DNA of 64,000 nt from Siderastrea siderea (Eukaryota; Cnidaria; Anthozoa; Scleractinia; Rhizangiidae): contig OZ034979.1 in NCBI GenBank assembly GCA_964030785.1, forward strand, positions 14,430,583 to 14,494,582. Direction: 5' to 3'. The translations under genes and the position numbers were made by a program. The notes under the pieces are model-generated. The model was given only the letters and a program-made list of their open reading frames with translations, did not search any database and was not told the DNA's origin. Below are positions 35,491 through 48,900 of this stretch, in pieces; within the stretch, counting starts at the first letter, position 1; each line of letters starts with the position of its first letter.

Positions 35491-35887
35491 CAACGGCTTG
35501 AGTGGCACCAGGAATGTCGTTTTATAGACACGTTTTAGAGACACAGCAGGGGGCAATTCATTGTTTCGTGGGGGCACTCCCCAGGGGTTGGTTACCCCAG
35601 CTCGTGTTTTATCCCAGACGAATAACTGAAATTGCTTTTACAATGTTTGAAGTTCATTTTGCCAATACATTGGATGGTGTGTCATGAGATTACCACTCTC
35701 ACTCATTGTTGCCAGGCTTCGCATCGGAGGACTTTTGATGAGGTTCCCTGGTCCCCCCAAATTCCTTTTTTTGTGTTTTTTTATTCTAATTTTTTTTTCT
35801 ATGATATATAAATGTCAACCCAGCATCCTTCATAGCATCCATCCGTCATAAATGCCAATGCAACATCCATGTATAAAGCCTTGAGGC
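35491..35887. other. Spacer without recognisable gene
   Basis: The spacer repeats TCACTCATTGTTGCCAG-type phrases from the neighbouring block and has T-rich runs. No gene is seen. Confidence 0.4.
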
Positions 35888-38520
35888 TTACTTCCTTCTC
35901 TTCGGTCTTCTCTTTTGAAAGATGTTTTTCACTTTGTTTCTGATTCGATCAAAGCTGTTATCTTCTAAGATTTGCTGGAGTTGTGGAGTTGAACTGAAAA
36001 TTTTTGTGATCTCAGGATTTCGTGGGCATTTCTCATATTTAGAGAGAGCTTCGTCAATTAGTTTCGTGTCCTCCTCGTCCCAGTCTAATCTTGCACTTTG
36101 TAGAGATCCATGCCCTGATGTCGTCTCCCCTGGGCTGTCATCAGGGACCTTAAAAGGGTCAATTGTTGGTTGTTTTTCTTGAAGGTAACGCACCCTGTCT
36201 GTTACCTTCTTGATCTTTTCTGGCGACGTCAAAGCTTTCATCAGGATTGGGTGTTCCCTCATTTTAGCCATAACCACTTTCTTCCGCATCGGTGAATGTT
36301 TTTCAATTTCTGGTTGAAAGACCTCCTTAACTGCTTGATGCTCTTCTTCAGACAAAGGCCTCTTTGATGGTGAGCACTCTGCTTGATCTTCCTGCTCGTC
36401 ACACTCTGGAGCTCTTTTCTTAGGTGAAGGTTTGGTGAAATTCTTGATTTGTTCTGCAGCCTCAGCGGCTTGGTCCGTGAGGCTATCTCGTAGGTACCAC
36501 TTTTTGGCAGTATAATCAGAGTGGCACATGAGGCGACGGAGTGGTTCTTCATCAATCTTTTTCCTTTTTTGCTTTTTCTTGTACATGATGGTGACTATCC
36601 ATTTACGGAAGTCTGTCGCGCTGATCATGGTGTCTGGACGAACAGACACAGCATTATGAGAAGGTCTCGGGCCGCACAGTATTCTGCAACTGTAAGTTCT
36701 TTATCAGCTTCTGCAGACGTGAACGCCTGTCGTCCTTTCAAAGCTGGTTCGGAGTTCATTATGGCTTCCACGTCTGCATTAGTTAGTATGTTGTCGCATT
36801 CCTTGAGATATTTTTCCCAGCTGTCTTTCGGTGTTTCTTTGGTGACGGTCCTTCTCCATCCCTTCAGATCCTTGCACAGGTCTGACAGAGCGTCTTTGGT
36901 CACTGGATCAATTTTTGGCAGGTGCGATCTAGTGCCTTTCTCGGTAACATATTCTAGGAAGTTTTGCAAACTGCCCAGGTAGGACTTGAGCGTACCACAT
37001 GCCTTCTTGGTCAAGTTGGACACTACCCAATCTAGCCAAACCTTGTTACCTTCTTCATCTGCGATAATGGTAATATCGTCTCCTTTTGGTTCGATCTCCT
37101 CCAGGATGGTCCTGACCTGGCTGGCATGCTGAAGACGTTTTCTTTCTTTGTGGAAGCCAGCAGCTGGAGTGAACGAGTACTTGTAAAAGCCAATCAGCCA
37201 CCTGTGGCGGTCTGTCCTCGAGTTAGGATCTTTGAAGAAATCCTCTTGCATGCAATGTACGGTGTCGTCATTATCATCGCTGACATTGTCACTAGGAGGT
37301 TTACTCTTCGCCGCTGGGCTTGGTGGTACAATGTCCAACTCATCGATAGCTTCCTCGTCACTTGCCGACTGCATGGTGACTTCTTCCACAATTGGTAGCT
37401 CAGGTAATGGTAGATGAGATGGCACTGATGATGGCGAGACTTTCTTATCCTTAGTTGTTGTTGAATCTGGGGATGGTATGGATGGTTGTGACACATTAGG
37501 TTCTATGCTACGGAGCTCTTCTTCCAGTTCCTGGTATCGCCTTGCTACTTTGAGGCTGAGCTTGTAAACAGCACTTCCTGGCTTCATACGATGTTTGTTT
37601 TGCAGGTGCTCGGGAAGGTAGCAGCCCAAGTAGTTGCAAGCTTTCTCTGAGCACCAACGCTTCCATCTCCCCTTGATGGTCTTTCCTCCTCTTGTAGTAC
37701 GTTTGGGCCCTATTGTCTTTTTTGGGTCCAAACCCAGGGCAAAGTATTTGTCGACATCTTGCTCGATGATGTGACCTTTTCGGTAATGTACGTTTTGTAG
37801 ATGGCGCTTCAGATTTGGCCCTACATAGCCACGGCAACCGCTTGGGACCATGCATTTGCGGTCAATGTGGTGACTCCACGGATTTCTCTTTTGATTGTCT
37901 CCATTATTGTCATCCTCTTCGTCTTCCTCCACACCTGCTTGACCTTTCTCATCCTCATCCTCGTCTTTCTCTCCTTCACCTTCCTCTTCATCTTTCTCTT
38001 CTTCATTCTTCTCTCCTTCCTCTTCACTTTCCTCTTCCTCATCCTGTTCTTCTTGCGCATCTTCACCCTCCTCTCCTTCTCCATCCTCCTCCAAGGTGTC
38101 ACCTTCTTCTTCTCTTCGGGAGGCTTCCATTTGTTCCACCTTAAGTAGCATGTCTGTCGTTAAACAAATGTCCTTGACCAGAGTCAGTGTATCCTCTGCA
38201 ACATCCTGTCCATTTAGGACAGGATGGACGGTTGGCGTTTTGTCCGAGAGGCAATTGTAGGCATACATACAATACTTAACTGCCGTCCGTGCCATCCTCG
38301 CTGTGAATTGAAGTTTGAGTTTCTCGGCCGCTGCTTCAAAGTAGACAAATTCTGATAAGTCGTCTTTCATCCTACTCTTTGCACCTTTCGCTGCGGGATT
38401 AAACACTTCTGGCGCATTGAAGGGGAAGCCCTCCTTAAGGTGAAGTAGCTCTTGGGCATTGTGATTGCATTTGACAGCTCGTGTTAACAGATCAATAAGG
38501 GTTGTGAGACGGTTTTCCAT
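35888..38520 (-). pseudogene. Zinc-finger tyrosine-recombinase gene, copy A, with internal deletion
   Basis: A 631-residue frame starts at ATG 38520. It has a helical N-terminus, a long acidic stretch (about 150-205), and two C2H2-like fingers (CMVPSGC...HLQNVH and CNYLGC...HLQNKH). A recombinase N-terminal domain follows (VWLDWVVSNLTKKACGTLKSYLGSLQNFLEYV). The frame ends right after RDLLIMLC. A second frame (36649-35888) continues with SATDFRKWIVT and HSDYTAKKWYL, which look like the Arg and His/Tyr region of a tyrosine recombinase, then a Myb/SANT-like tail (DWDEEDTKLIDEAL...RIRNKVKNIF). Compared with copy B, about 313 bp are missing at 36643/36644, removing the first catalytic arginine (GCRLSAL). 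Relationship to Cryptons is likely but not shown. Confidence 0.75.
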
Positions 38521-41096
38521 GATTAGCGAATACGTAGGAATGTTTCTAAGGCAAAAGTAAACCCGGAATAACTTTGCCGTAGAATAGGCCTTGTAAACAG
38601 GAGGTCAAATGGTAAAATCCCCTTAAAGTTGTTAGCAGTTAAAGTTAAGCCTCGTTTTCATGCTAAGTGCATATTTACGTCCGCCATATTGGAAAAACTT
38701 CAACAGTTAATAACTTTGCAAGGTTTAAAGCTCTGTCTCAACTTTCCACGTGACTTTGATCACAACAGGCCCAACCCAGAGCAAGAATTTGCGCAGCTAC
38801 AAACGGTTGAAATTTCGACCTTATTAGCTATTCATACCTCAATAACTCGTTAATAGATTGAGCAATTTTCACGAAACTTGAATCAAAGGCTTCCTTGCAA
38901 GGCTATGTATCTGGGTTTGGCCACTGAAAGCCTTCAAGTGTTGTAAAAACCGCTTAAAAACCACTCAATGGTTATGTACTTCATAAATTCTCTACTATGC
39001 TAGCGTAACCATTGACTACGCAAAAGTAAACACTTCCCACGGAACAAAAATCTTATTGACAGATGCACGAGGACCTTATGTCATGTTCCTGGTAGTTAGT
39101 TTACTCTTGCATGGTCTTTAAACGGTGTAAATAAATTAAAAATATGGAGCACAAAAAACGTGTATGTTTGTCTTGAATGCACTCCAATGCTTGTCTTGAA
39201 TGCCAACCTCATGTCTGTGCACTGGAGTGTCCTTATAAGTACTGTAACAGTGTTTTGTTTATAACTATGACAGATTAAAAGCTTTTTTCTTCAAATTTGG
39301 TGGAAAATTATACTTTTATTTCTCTTTTCTGTGCTTAAAGGATTTTTAATTATCTTTAAAATTTAATGAGATACGAACAGGTCAATTTTCGTGCAATTTT
39401 GCCACTATGCTATAATAGGGTAAGGGGTACATACATTTATTTTTGTAGGACTAGTTTTAAGATCTGCCGTTCTTTCTTGGTAGACTGTTAGGTATGTTAA
39501 TAGTGTCTAATCTGGTTAATATTATTATTGTTATTAATTTATTTTTATTAACGAGAGATTGCTAGTTCAAGTTGTTCTTCAAGTTCTTTCCCAAGGCCAA
39601 AAAATTTTACAGTTTTTAAAAATTTGTATCTTCTTGTAATTTCAATATGTTGCCTTGAACTTTGACTATGATTTAGGACTACTATAGTACTATAGCATAA
39701 AAAAATTGACATTTGCATCAGTGATTGACAAGTGACAAACAGTTTGTGCTAACAACCTGTTTTTTTCAAAAATTCGTTGTGTTAACTGAAGGGCAAACTT
39801 TGGTCGACCATAACTCATCAATGAACAAAGCTATTGCAGCACGGTTTCCTTCATCTTCTAGAGCATTAATAACTGAAGAAGTGTACAAGAGGTTAAAGGA
39901 AAATATTTAAATAAATACAAGATATTATAAGAAATATTAGGTATTCATATTTTGCAGCAAAACACACAGTACTAATTTCGAAAAATTCTCAAAACCTCAA
40001 CTGTAAGGGTTAGGAAACCAAACTCACTAATTTTATACAACCAACCATGGCCTCAGTAGTGATTAATGTTAATATTAGAGGTCGAGGTCAAAGGTTAAAC
40101 TTTCTAAGAAAACTGTTGCAAATAGTACAATTTTTTCTTAATTGGCCGTAAATGGCATTGTATAACTTATCACCGTTTAACTTTAAAACCGTCATATTAT
40201 TTTGGCGGCTAGAATAAGTCTTGCCCTAAATAACGCTGTGTTCAATTCATCTAAAGAATCTATTTGAGCTCAGAAAAAAATCAGATTGACATGGGCCATT
40301 TTTGTAAAACATGGTCGATGTGCCCTCCTTTTTGAGACTTTGAAGGGCCATATCTTCACGAAGAAACAAGTTTGATAAAAGAAAATTACACCAACGTCTT
40401 CCGCTCAGTAAGATCTTTAAAACGATAGTAAATACTGATGTTTTTGTTAAGATTCGAATTTTTTAAAAGCAACAAGGTGTGAAGTCGATTTCCCCTCTTT
40501 GCCTAAAATGGGGTCTTCACGCCAGAAAAAAATTCAAAATAAAGTAACCTGTTAATCAAATGACGTGAAAACTACAACAAGTCAATTTTGTCACAAAAGG
40601 AATAAGTGGGCCAAATGTCAGACCTTAACCCTTAGATTTAGTCATTTTGGAATTTTTTCAAACCAGTCACATTTTCGAGTAAGAGAAAACTGATCTCCAA
40701 AACTCATACTCAGATGTTAGGCATATGCCTTTACTGGATTTTTTCAGAACCAAAATGTTCACTTTTTTAAATGCGAGGGTTAAGAAATGGCTTTCTACCG
40801 CTCAAGGGGGAATAGAGTTAACCCTCCATAACCAGATTTTGAGCCACTTAGGCAAAGATTTTCAACGATTCCCCCATTTTGTTGAGTCCCCTCCCTTTTT
40901 TTGACTTCAAACCAGCGTAAAAGGTAGAAACATTGACCAATGAAACTGAAACTTTAACAAAATAAAAAACAGGTCTAAATAAAGGTTAACACCAAAGGAC
41001 AAAGACATTGGACTTATTCTAAATTTTTATAATTTTTCGAAGTTGTGTTAGGAGAGGGGGAACTCAACCGCAAATATAGCTAATTTACTATTTGTA
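38521..41096. other. AT-rich stretch without recognisable gene
   Basis: About 2.6 kb are shared with 53020-55650. There are no convincing ORFs, RNA genes or element termini; short homopolymer and ATT repeats occur near 39520. Confidence 0.5.
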
Positions 41097-41585
41097 TACA
41101 TTGGTACTGACTTTGTAGGACCCTTATACGTAAAGGAGAGTCAAGTGTCACGAAAGCGTACGTATGTGTGTCCACAAATGCGTGGTCGCGTATAGGTCAC
41201 TTGGAGCTTACAAATGGCCAAACGACAGATGAATTTCTGCAAGCCTTCAGTCGCATAACAAATCGCAGCGGTGTTTGCCATACAGTGTGGTCAGACAATG
41301 CAAAAACCTTCAAAGTCGCAAGTAGAGAAAATAAGAGGTTATATGACCAGCCAAAGTCACAGAGCCAGTCGCTGTGGGACACTTTGGATCAAGATCGAAT
41401 CAAGTCAGAGTTATCAGCAAAGGGGATTAAGTAGAATCAGCCACCCCACAAGCCAGTCATGAAGAAGACGTTCCTGTACATGGTGGGGAGAAGTTGCAGT
41501 CGGTTGTTGTTCCGGCTCAGAGCTTTCCTGTTCCTTAAAGTAGACTCATTGTTGGCCTCCGCGACGGAGGACAAGGTAAGGAGGA
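41097..41585 (+). pseudogene. BEL/Pao integrase fragment, copy A
   Basis: IGTDFVGPLYVKE, GHLELTNGQTTDEFLQAFSR and VWSDNAKTFK are the C-terminal part of the integrase core. The sequence is broken by stops and has lost everything upstream. It runs into a purine-rich tract (GGACAAGGTAAGGAGGA) and the LTR. Confidence 0.82.
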
Positions 41586-41832
41586 TGTTACAGCCCTTCG
41601 CACACGATCTGGAAGAGTAGTTAACAACGTGAGAGACTCGACTTGTGACTACGATTAACCCTACCCTACCCTAGTAAGTTAGCTTTGTAAGTTACGTGCC
41701 CTTGTTTGCGTCCTTCGTAGCTTGTGAATCAAAGTGTTGTACACCCGCTCGGACATCTAAGTTGTGTATCGATGTCTAATGGTCATTAAACATTGTGTTG
41801 AGGAAAGCTGTATTTCGTCGAGCTTCCTAACA
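41586..41832 (+). repeat. BEL/Pao 3' LTR, copy A
   Basis: The 247-bp segment starts TGTTA and ends TAACA, a 5-bp inverted repeat. It is preceded by a polypurine tract and contains CATTAAACATTG, a possible polyadenylation region. Its middle matches 32846-32915. Confidence 0.8.
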
Positions 41833-42689
41833 GGAATTAAGACTTCTGCAAGATAAGCTCTATCAGCACCCACCACCACGATCTGGTAATTAAGGAGATG
41901 GGAGAGGGGGGGGGGGGGGGGCCGGCGGTACTAAAACAAAACAAGACACTACATTTATATATGCAGGTACCAACAGGCACATTAGCTTCATGGTGTAGCA
42001 GCAGGCTTTGTTCTTTTGAATTTTTTTCCATTTCTGAAAGAATTTCATTTGGGATGTTGGTCCACCTTGGCTTTGGCAGGGACCAGGACCATTTAGTTGA
42101 TGAACCAAATCCTGAAACGCGCAAAAAGTCAATTTAGTATCAAATTAAAGCTTATTGCCTATATTTGGAACGTCTACTTGTTACTTTTTATGTAACCTGT
42201 ACCTAAGCGAGAAATACAACTTTTTGGAACGGAGGTAGGCTAGGAGAAATTGAACTCCTAAATCTATAAGAACTATAAAATAATTTATATCTCTGTAAAT
42301 ATCAAACTTATTTGTACCAGACTTGGCAGAAATACTACCCTTATCAAGATATGTTAATTTTAGCTTTCAGACATGTTTTCTGAGTTGCCATGGCTACAGC
42401 CGCCAATCGAATAGTAAATAAGGCCTCGGGCGGGGCACAAAGTTTGCCCCATTCTTAACTCCGAGAGTATGAAGGCTATGACAACAAGACGTGAGGTTAA
42501 AGGGTACGTCTTACAATGTTTCCTTTGGGGTCTGCAGAACGACTTGATGACGTCACTTGACGTGGGAATTATGTCAAAGTTTTCAAGTGGCGGCCATCTT
42601 GGATGCGCCATCTTTGATCCAATCTTGTCTCTAGATTTAGTTTACACAGAGAGAAAACAGGCGAGGCAGGCCATGTTTAGAAATGTTGG
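41833..42689. other. Stretch without recognisable gene
   Basis: The stretch contains a G14-type homopolymer at about 41907 and sequence shared with copy B. No gene is supported. Confidence 0.4.
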
Positions 42690-42810
42690 TTGTTACTTGG
42701 TTTTTGAACAACAAACTCAACCCACATATCGCGCCAAGTCCGGGAATCGAACCCGGGACACATTGGTGGGAGACAAGTGCTCTCACCTCTGCGCCATATC
42801 TGCTCCCCCT
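42690..42810 (-). mobile_element. tRNA-derived SINE, copy A
   Basis: On the minus strand the element reads GGGGGAGCAGATATGGCGCAG with an A-box (TGGCGCAGAGGTGAGAGC), then B-box GGGTTCGATTCCC, then a GTGGGTTGAGTTTGTTG body. The D and T arms form but the acceptor does not, so it is a SINE head and not a tRNA. The type is familiar from anthozoan genomes. Confidence 0.8.
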
Positions 42811-43174
42811 TAAACAACAACGTTAGTCTAAAGGAGTCTCACACACTTTGCTCCAAGCTACTTTGTACAAATCAATCTTTTGACAATTGTCCTAATTATG
42901 AACGTTTGCAAAGTTCAAAAACTGTTGAAAAGTTTGTCCTTTTGCTCTCGCGTTGAAATACATCAGAACGTAATGACCACAACTCCTGCTGTTCACAGCT
43001 TGGAGAGACCTCGTGTTCGTCATCACGTACTTCCACTGCTTCACGATTCATTCGTTCAATGGTTAAGCTTGGTAGCATTGCAGAGATACAGTAAAACTGA
43101 CCATTAGTTTACAGACATTGTCTTTTGTCCAAATACCTAACCAGTGTTTTCCTGGTTTGTCATGTGGGTCTGTG
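42811..43174. other. Stretch without recognisable gene
   Basis: Short ORFs on both strands are conserved in copy B only because the segment is duplicated; no domain is seen. Confidence 0.4.
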
Positions 43175-43790
43175 TTAACAATTTAAGAGCAGCAATACCT
43201 GGCCAGGGTTCTTGGGTAAACGATCACAGGCCACCACTAAATAGAAGTAAGGTTTCAACATGGGAACTTCCATAGCCAAATATTCCAATTGCACATTGTT
43301 CGGGACCACTTGTTTTACGTCAAATTGCGTTCGTAGATGCCGTAGAGCACAGCACCATCGGAATCGATCTCCAGTAATTTCGCAAACTCTCCCAAGATGA
43401 TGCTTGTATTGTGTTCGTGAGCCGTCCCAAATTCTAGTACCAGTTGCAAGTACCATGGCAACATTGTCAAATACAAACAGGGTGCCATTCTTGTGTTGCC
43501 CCCAATCCTCTCTTCTCACCATTTTTGCTTTATGTCCGCTTTACTGGCTTGCAGAAAGAAAAAGTACCCTGCCAGATCTCCTTGACTATCATCGTGATTG
43601 AGTTGGAACGTTTCATTTAGGTCTTCCCCTAAAACAATCTGTTTGATGGAGGTCAATCCGAATTTCTGGAAGCGGAATGGATCGAACGCCACGTTCCCGT
43701 TAGAGGCTTCCTTACGTGCCATCCCCACAATGATTCTATCTAGGATCCTACCTTGATACAAACGGTTTGTTAGCTCTAAGGCCGGCTTGA
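43175..43790 (-). pseudogene. Relic of another Polinton: capsid C-terminus and protease N-terminus, copy A
   Basis: Minus-strand frames match the major capsid protein encoded at 17759: QGRILDRIIVGM, DPFRFQKFGLTSIKQIV, and NGTLFVFDNVA. They then match the start of the protease at 19162: NNVQLEYLA and VACDRLPK. The capsid-then-protease order is kept, but frames are broken and about 45 bp present in copy B (the GCADS.ALNP region) are missing. Divergence from the intact element shows an older, different lineage. Confidence 0.88.
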
Positions 43791-44191
43791 TTTTCTTGCA
43801 TACTTAATGTTCTGATTAGACGTCTTACAGTAGGGTAAAATGGGATGGGAGATAAGATGGGATCTTGACGTTATCTTGGGTAAGCTCCTATGCAAAGCCA
43901 CCCTATTGAGAAAGGGATCTAACTAATGAAAGTGAGGTCTCATTCTGATTTGTTCTTAAGGAACCAACACTTTGCTCATGTGACAGGCTTCCAGGTGGGG
44001 TTAAAGATCAACACGTATGTTTTTTCAATCGTGCTACTGGCTGTTTCGCTTTTGCTGCTAGCCAAGGCTCACTGGAAAAGTCGATATTCAGCACGTTGCC
44101 GTAAACAGCTGAACATTGCTGAGAGGCCGCCGTGAGATGATCATCGAGAAGGTGCGGGCTATCGATAAGGAAAGAAGGTCAGCTACAGCTG

Positions 44192-44533
44192 TTGGATTTG
44201 CTAAACACTGTGCTTGGTCGTGCTGGGAAGAGTCGGAACAGGAAAAACATCAGCTGCCTAACCCTTGCTCTCATCGAGCTATCGCAAATCAGTTTCCTCC
44301 TCAGATCGATCAATGACCTCCTCCCTACAACAACAAACCTTAAACAATGGGCCATCATCGACGGCGACACTTGCCGTGCTTCTATTAAGACACATGCCAC
44401 CTTAGAGCATTTGTTAGCAGCTTGTGATAGCTCACTGCAGAAGTACACTTGGAGACACAACTTAGTGTTGACGGTTCTCAACATCACACAGGTTCTCGAC
44501 ATCAAGTTTCTCGACATCACAAAGACCAGCTAA
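44192..44533 (+). pseudogene. LINE-type reverse transcriptase tail, copy A
   Basis: The frame contains ISFLLRSINDLLPTTTNL, then a C...TLEHLLAAC and YTWRHNLVL. That is the zinc-like C-terminal block (C-x-H-x-C followed by WRHxxVL) of non-LTR reverse transcriptases common in cnidarians. No start, catalytic domain or 3' tail is present. Confidence 0.7.
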
Positions 44534-44924
44534 GGAAGAACCTAACCAAGTCATCAAATTCCACCGCAATCATCACACAGTGCTTCATGCAACTCAGCTT
44601 GTATTGACCAAGGATGCCGTTTGTGTATTACCCCCCTGAAACTGCACCTGGCAGAGAACTGAGACACTATTAATATACAGCATAGATTTTTGAGTTGCGC
44701 TCCTTGGGACGCCCTTTGTATTCTCCATGCTTGCTGCTACGACGCCTGGAAAGGCATCACGTAGTGGCATCTTCCACTGGCGGCGCAGGAACTGTAGTCC
44801 CGTAGATAGCCGCGAAACTACAACACTTCCTGGACAATGGCTGATGAGGATGATGGCTTGGAGTTGGCAATTTAAGTCTGCATGATATACTCTCTTAGTG
44901 TATTCTGCATAATTTAGCCCGGTA

Positions 44925-45890
44925 TGAGACACAACGCGTTTTGTCCATTACGGCGCACTGAAAAACTCGATTTTCCGAAAGTTGCAGCGAACTGCTTTTA
45001 TCAGCTGTTTTAGTACGATTTTGATGTTCAAGTCTAAGTAATGTACGACGCAACTTACATTTTGTCCATGATGAGTCACTGGAAAACTCAATTTTCAAAA
45101 ACTTCCTGTGAAGAGCTCAATTCTCTTGATTTACGATGATTCCCATGTCCTTAACGTTTTAGCCGCATACAAAGGAAACTGCATTTTCTCCATGTTGTCA
45201 TGTAAAAACTCGACTTTAGGAGAGTTTCCCTGAACAGCTAAAATCATCTCTTGCGTTATGAATTCGACGGCCGTACTGCATTCTGTAATTTGTTGCGCTG
45301 TACCGACATAAAATGCACTTTCTAGATAATGACTCACTGGAAAATATTGATTTTCCGAAATTTGTCCGAAACCCTTTAAATCCCCTGTTTTTCAATGATT
45401 TTTGTGTGCGTAGTACATCCTCTAAGTTTTCGCCGTACACAAAAGGAAAACGACGTTTCGCCATTACCATTAACCAGGAAACGTGATTTCCTAAAAGTTG
45501 CCGGAAACAGCCCAATTCTTTTGTTTTATGATGATTTTGACGTCTGTAGTAAATTCTACAAGTTAGGGGGCTGTACCGACATAAAGCGCATTTTCTACAA
45601 TATGAGACACTGGAAAAGTCTATTTTCCGCACGTTGCCTTGAACAGCTCTAATCACTTGTTTTATTTTGACTTCCATGTCTGTAGTACATTCTATATCTT
45701 TAAGTCCCAACTCACGGAAAATGCGTTTAGTCTTTTATGGCGCACTGAAAAACAGCATTTTTAGAAAGTTGGCGTGAACAGCTTTTAACACCTGCCCTTA
45801 TGATGATTGCGATGCCTTGAAGTTCCAGCCGTGTACGACGCAAAGAATTTTGTCTGAGATGAGTAAATGGCAGTTTTTAGAAAATGTAGA
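44925..45890 (-). repeat. Satellite block, minus orientation, copy A
   Basis: Reverse-complement monomers of the same 134-bp family, clearly more diverged than the plus blocks. It ends at an inversion point near 45,890-45,910. Confidence 0.88.
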
Positions 45891-45904
45891 AAATAAGTTT
45901 TCAG

Positions 45905-48900
45905 GTCTGTAGGGATTTTCCTTAAGTTGTCGATACAGTGCAAAACTTACAGAATGTACTACAAACATCCAATTCATCATAAAACAGGTGATTTCAGCTG
46001 TTCCCGACAACTTATGGAAAATCAGGTTTTTCTGTGACCCATAATGGAGAAAATGCATTTTGCTTTGTATACAACTAAAAGGTGAAGGATGCATTACGGA
46101 GATTGAAATATTCGTAAAGCAGATGAATTAAGCTGTTTACGGTAACTTTCGGAAAATTGATTTTTCTAGTGACTCAATCTAGAAACTGTGTTTTATGTCG
46201 ATACAGCGCTAAAACTTACAGAATGTACTACAGACATCGAAGTCGTCATAAAACGGGGGATTTCAGCTGTTCCCGTTAACATTTGGAAAATCAAGTTTTC
46301 CAGTAACCCATAATGACGAAAATGCATTTTCCTTTGTATGCCGCTAAAACGTGAAGGATGCATTACGCAGATTGAAGTCTTCGTAAAGCAGATCAATACA
46401 GCTGTTCACAGTAACTTTTGGAGAATCGAGTGTTTTAGTGACCCATAATAGACACAACGTGTTTTGCGTCTTACCAGACCAATCTTAATGAATGTACTAC
46501 ACGGATGGAAATCACCATAAAACCGGTTACTTGAGCAGTTTACAGAAACTTTCAGTAAATCAAGTTTCCCATTGACCCATGATGGAGACATTGGCTTTCG
46601 GTGAGTTGAGCTGTTCACAGTAACTTTTGGAAAATCGAGTTTTTAGTGACTCAGTCTAGAGAGTGCGTTTTATGTCGATATAGCGCTTAAACTTACAGAA
46701 TGTTCCTTGCAACTTTTGGAAAATCGACTGTTCGAGTGACTCATAATAGACGAAATGCGATTCGCGTCTTACCGGACCAAACTTGCAAAATGTACTGCAC
46801 GGATAAAAATAAGCATAAAACCGGTTACTTGAGCAGTTAAGGGCAACTTTCAGAAAATCAAGGTTCACAGTGATCCATAATGGCGAAAATGCATTTTCCT
46901 TTGTATGCTGCTAAAGCGTAAAAGGATGCACTTCGGAGATAGAAATCTTCGTAAAGCGGATGAATTAAGCTGTTCAAAGTAACTTTAGGGAAATTGAACT
47001 TTCCAGCGACTCAATCTACAAAGTGCGTTTTATGCCGATAGAGAATGTACTACAGACATCAAAGTCATCGTAACACAGGTGATTTTAGCTGTTCCCGACA
47101 ACTTTTGGAAAATCGAGCGTTCTAGTGACCCATAATAGACAAAGTGCGTTTTGCGTCCTACAGGACCAAAGCTGCAAAATGTACTACACGGATGGAAATC
47201 ACCATAAATTCGGTTACTTTAGCAGTTTAGTGCAACTTTCAGAAAATCAAGCTTCTCAGTGACCCATAATGGGGAAAAGGCTTTTTCCTTTGTATGCCCC
47301 TAAAACGTAAAGGACGCACTTCGGAGATCGAAATCTTCGTAAAGCGGATGAATTAAGCTGTTCACAGAAACTTTTGGAAAATCGAGTTTTCCAGTGACCC
47401 ATAATAGACAAAATGCGTTTTAATTCTCACCGAACCAAAGTTGCGAAACGTACTATACGGATGCCAATCACCAAGACCGGTTACTTGAGCAGTTTACGGG
47501 AACATTCAGGAAATCGAGTTTCCAAGTGCCCCATGATGGAGAAAATGGGCTTTCGTTTCCATACCGCTAAAATTTGGACGATGCACTACTGATATCGAAT
47601 CACCGTAAAACGGGTGAATTCAGCTGTTCACAGTAACTTTTGGAGATTTGAGTTTTTTAGTTACTCAATCTAGAAAGTGCGTTTTATGTCGAAAAAGTGC
47701 TGAAACTTACAGAATGTACTACAGACATCGAAGTCATCATAAAACAGGTGATTTCAGCTGTTCCCGGCAACTTTTAAAAAAATCGAGTTTTCCAGTGTTC
47801 CATAATGAAAAAAATGTGTTTTGCGTCTTACCAGACCCAAACTTCCAAAATGTACTACACGGATGGAAATCATCCTACAACAGGTGATTTCAGCTGTTCC
47901 TGACAATTTTTGGAAAATCAAGTTTTCTAGTGACCCAAAATGGATTAAATGCATTTTCCTTGAAATAACGCTAAAATATGAAGGATGTATTACGGGGATT
48001 GAAATCTTATTAAAGCAGATAAACTAATATGTTCACACTAACTTTTGGAAACTTGAGTTTTCTAGTGACTCAACCTAGAAAGTGCCTGCTATGTCGATAC
48101 AGCGCTAACACTTACAGAATGTACTACAGACATCAAAGTCATCATAAAACAGGTAATTTGAGCTGTTCCCGACAACTTTTGGAAAATCTAGCGTTTGAGT
48201 GACCCATAATAGACAAAGTGCGTTTTGCGTCTTACCAGTCCACACCTTCAAAACTTACTACATGAATGGAAATCACCATAAAACTAGTTACTTGAGCAGT
48301 TCAGGGTAATTTTCAGAAAACCAAACTTCTCAGTGATCCATAAAGGGAAAATGCATTTTCCATTCTATGCCGCTAAAACATAAACGATGCACTTCGGAGA
48401 TCGCAACCTTCGTAAAGCCGATGAATTAAGCTGTTCACAGTAATGTTTGGAAAATTGAGTTTTCCACTGACTCAATCTAGAAAGTGGGTCTTATGTCGAT
48501 ATAGCGCTAAGACTTACAGAATGTACTACAGACATCGAAGTTATCATAAAACAGCCGATTACAGCTGTTCCCGGCAACTTTTGGAAAATAAAGTTTCCCA
48601 GTGAACCATGATGGAGAAAACGCGCTTTCGTTTCTATGCCGCTAAACCTTGAAGGATGCACTACGGAAATCGAAATCATCGTAAAACGGGTGAATTGAGC
48701 TGTTCACAGTAACTTTGAAAAATCGAGGTTTTTAGTGACTCAATCGAGAGAGTGTGTTTTATGTCGATACAGTGCTTAAACTTACAGAATGCACTACAGA
48801 CACCCGATTCATCATACAACAGGTGATTTCAGCTGTTCCTGACAATTTTTGGAAAATCAAGTTTTCTAGTGACCCATAATGGATTAAATGCATTTTCCTT

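Larger units (their letters stand above)
36384..45914. repeat. Segmental tandem duplication, copy A
   Basis: The segment aligns throughout with 50575-60531 at high identity. The offset is about 14,191 bp at the left end and about 14.5-14.6 kb further right, because of indels. It begins inside the recombinase gene and ends within a minus-oriented satellite block. Confidence 0.93.

Noticed and set aside
36521..36982. Plus-strand ORF of 153 residues
   Set aside because: Antisense shadow of the recombinase coding region; the same shadow appears in copy B.
37801..38148. Leucine/phenylalanine-rich plus-strand ORF opposite the recombinase gene (also 52294-52641)
   Set aside because: It is the antisense of the acidic Glu/Asp stretch of the recombinase, which reads as F/L/S/H on the other strand.
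42720..42810. Functional host tRNA on the minus strand
   Set aside because: A and B boxes are present but the acceptor stem does not pair and a SINE-type body follows; it is a tRNA-derived SINE.
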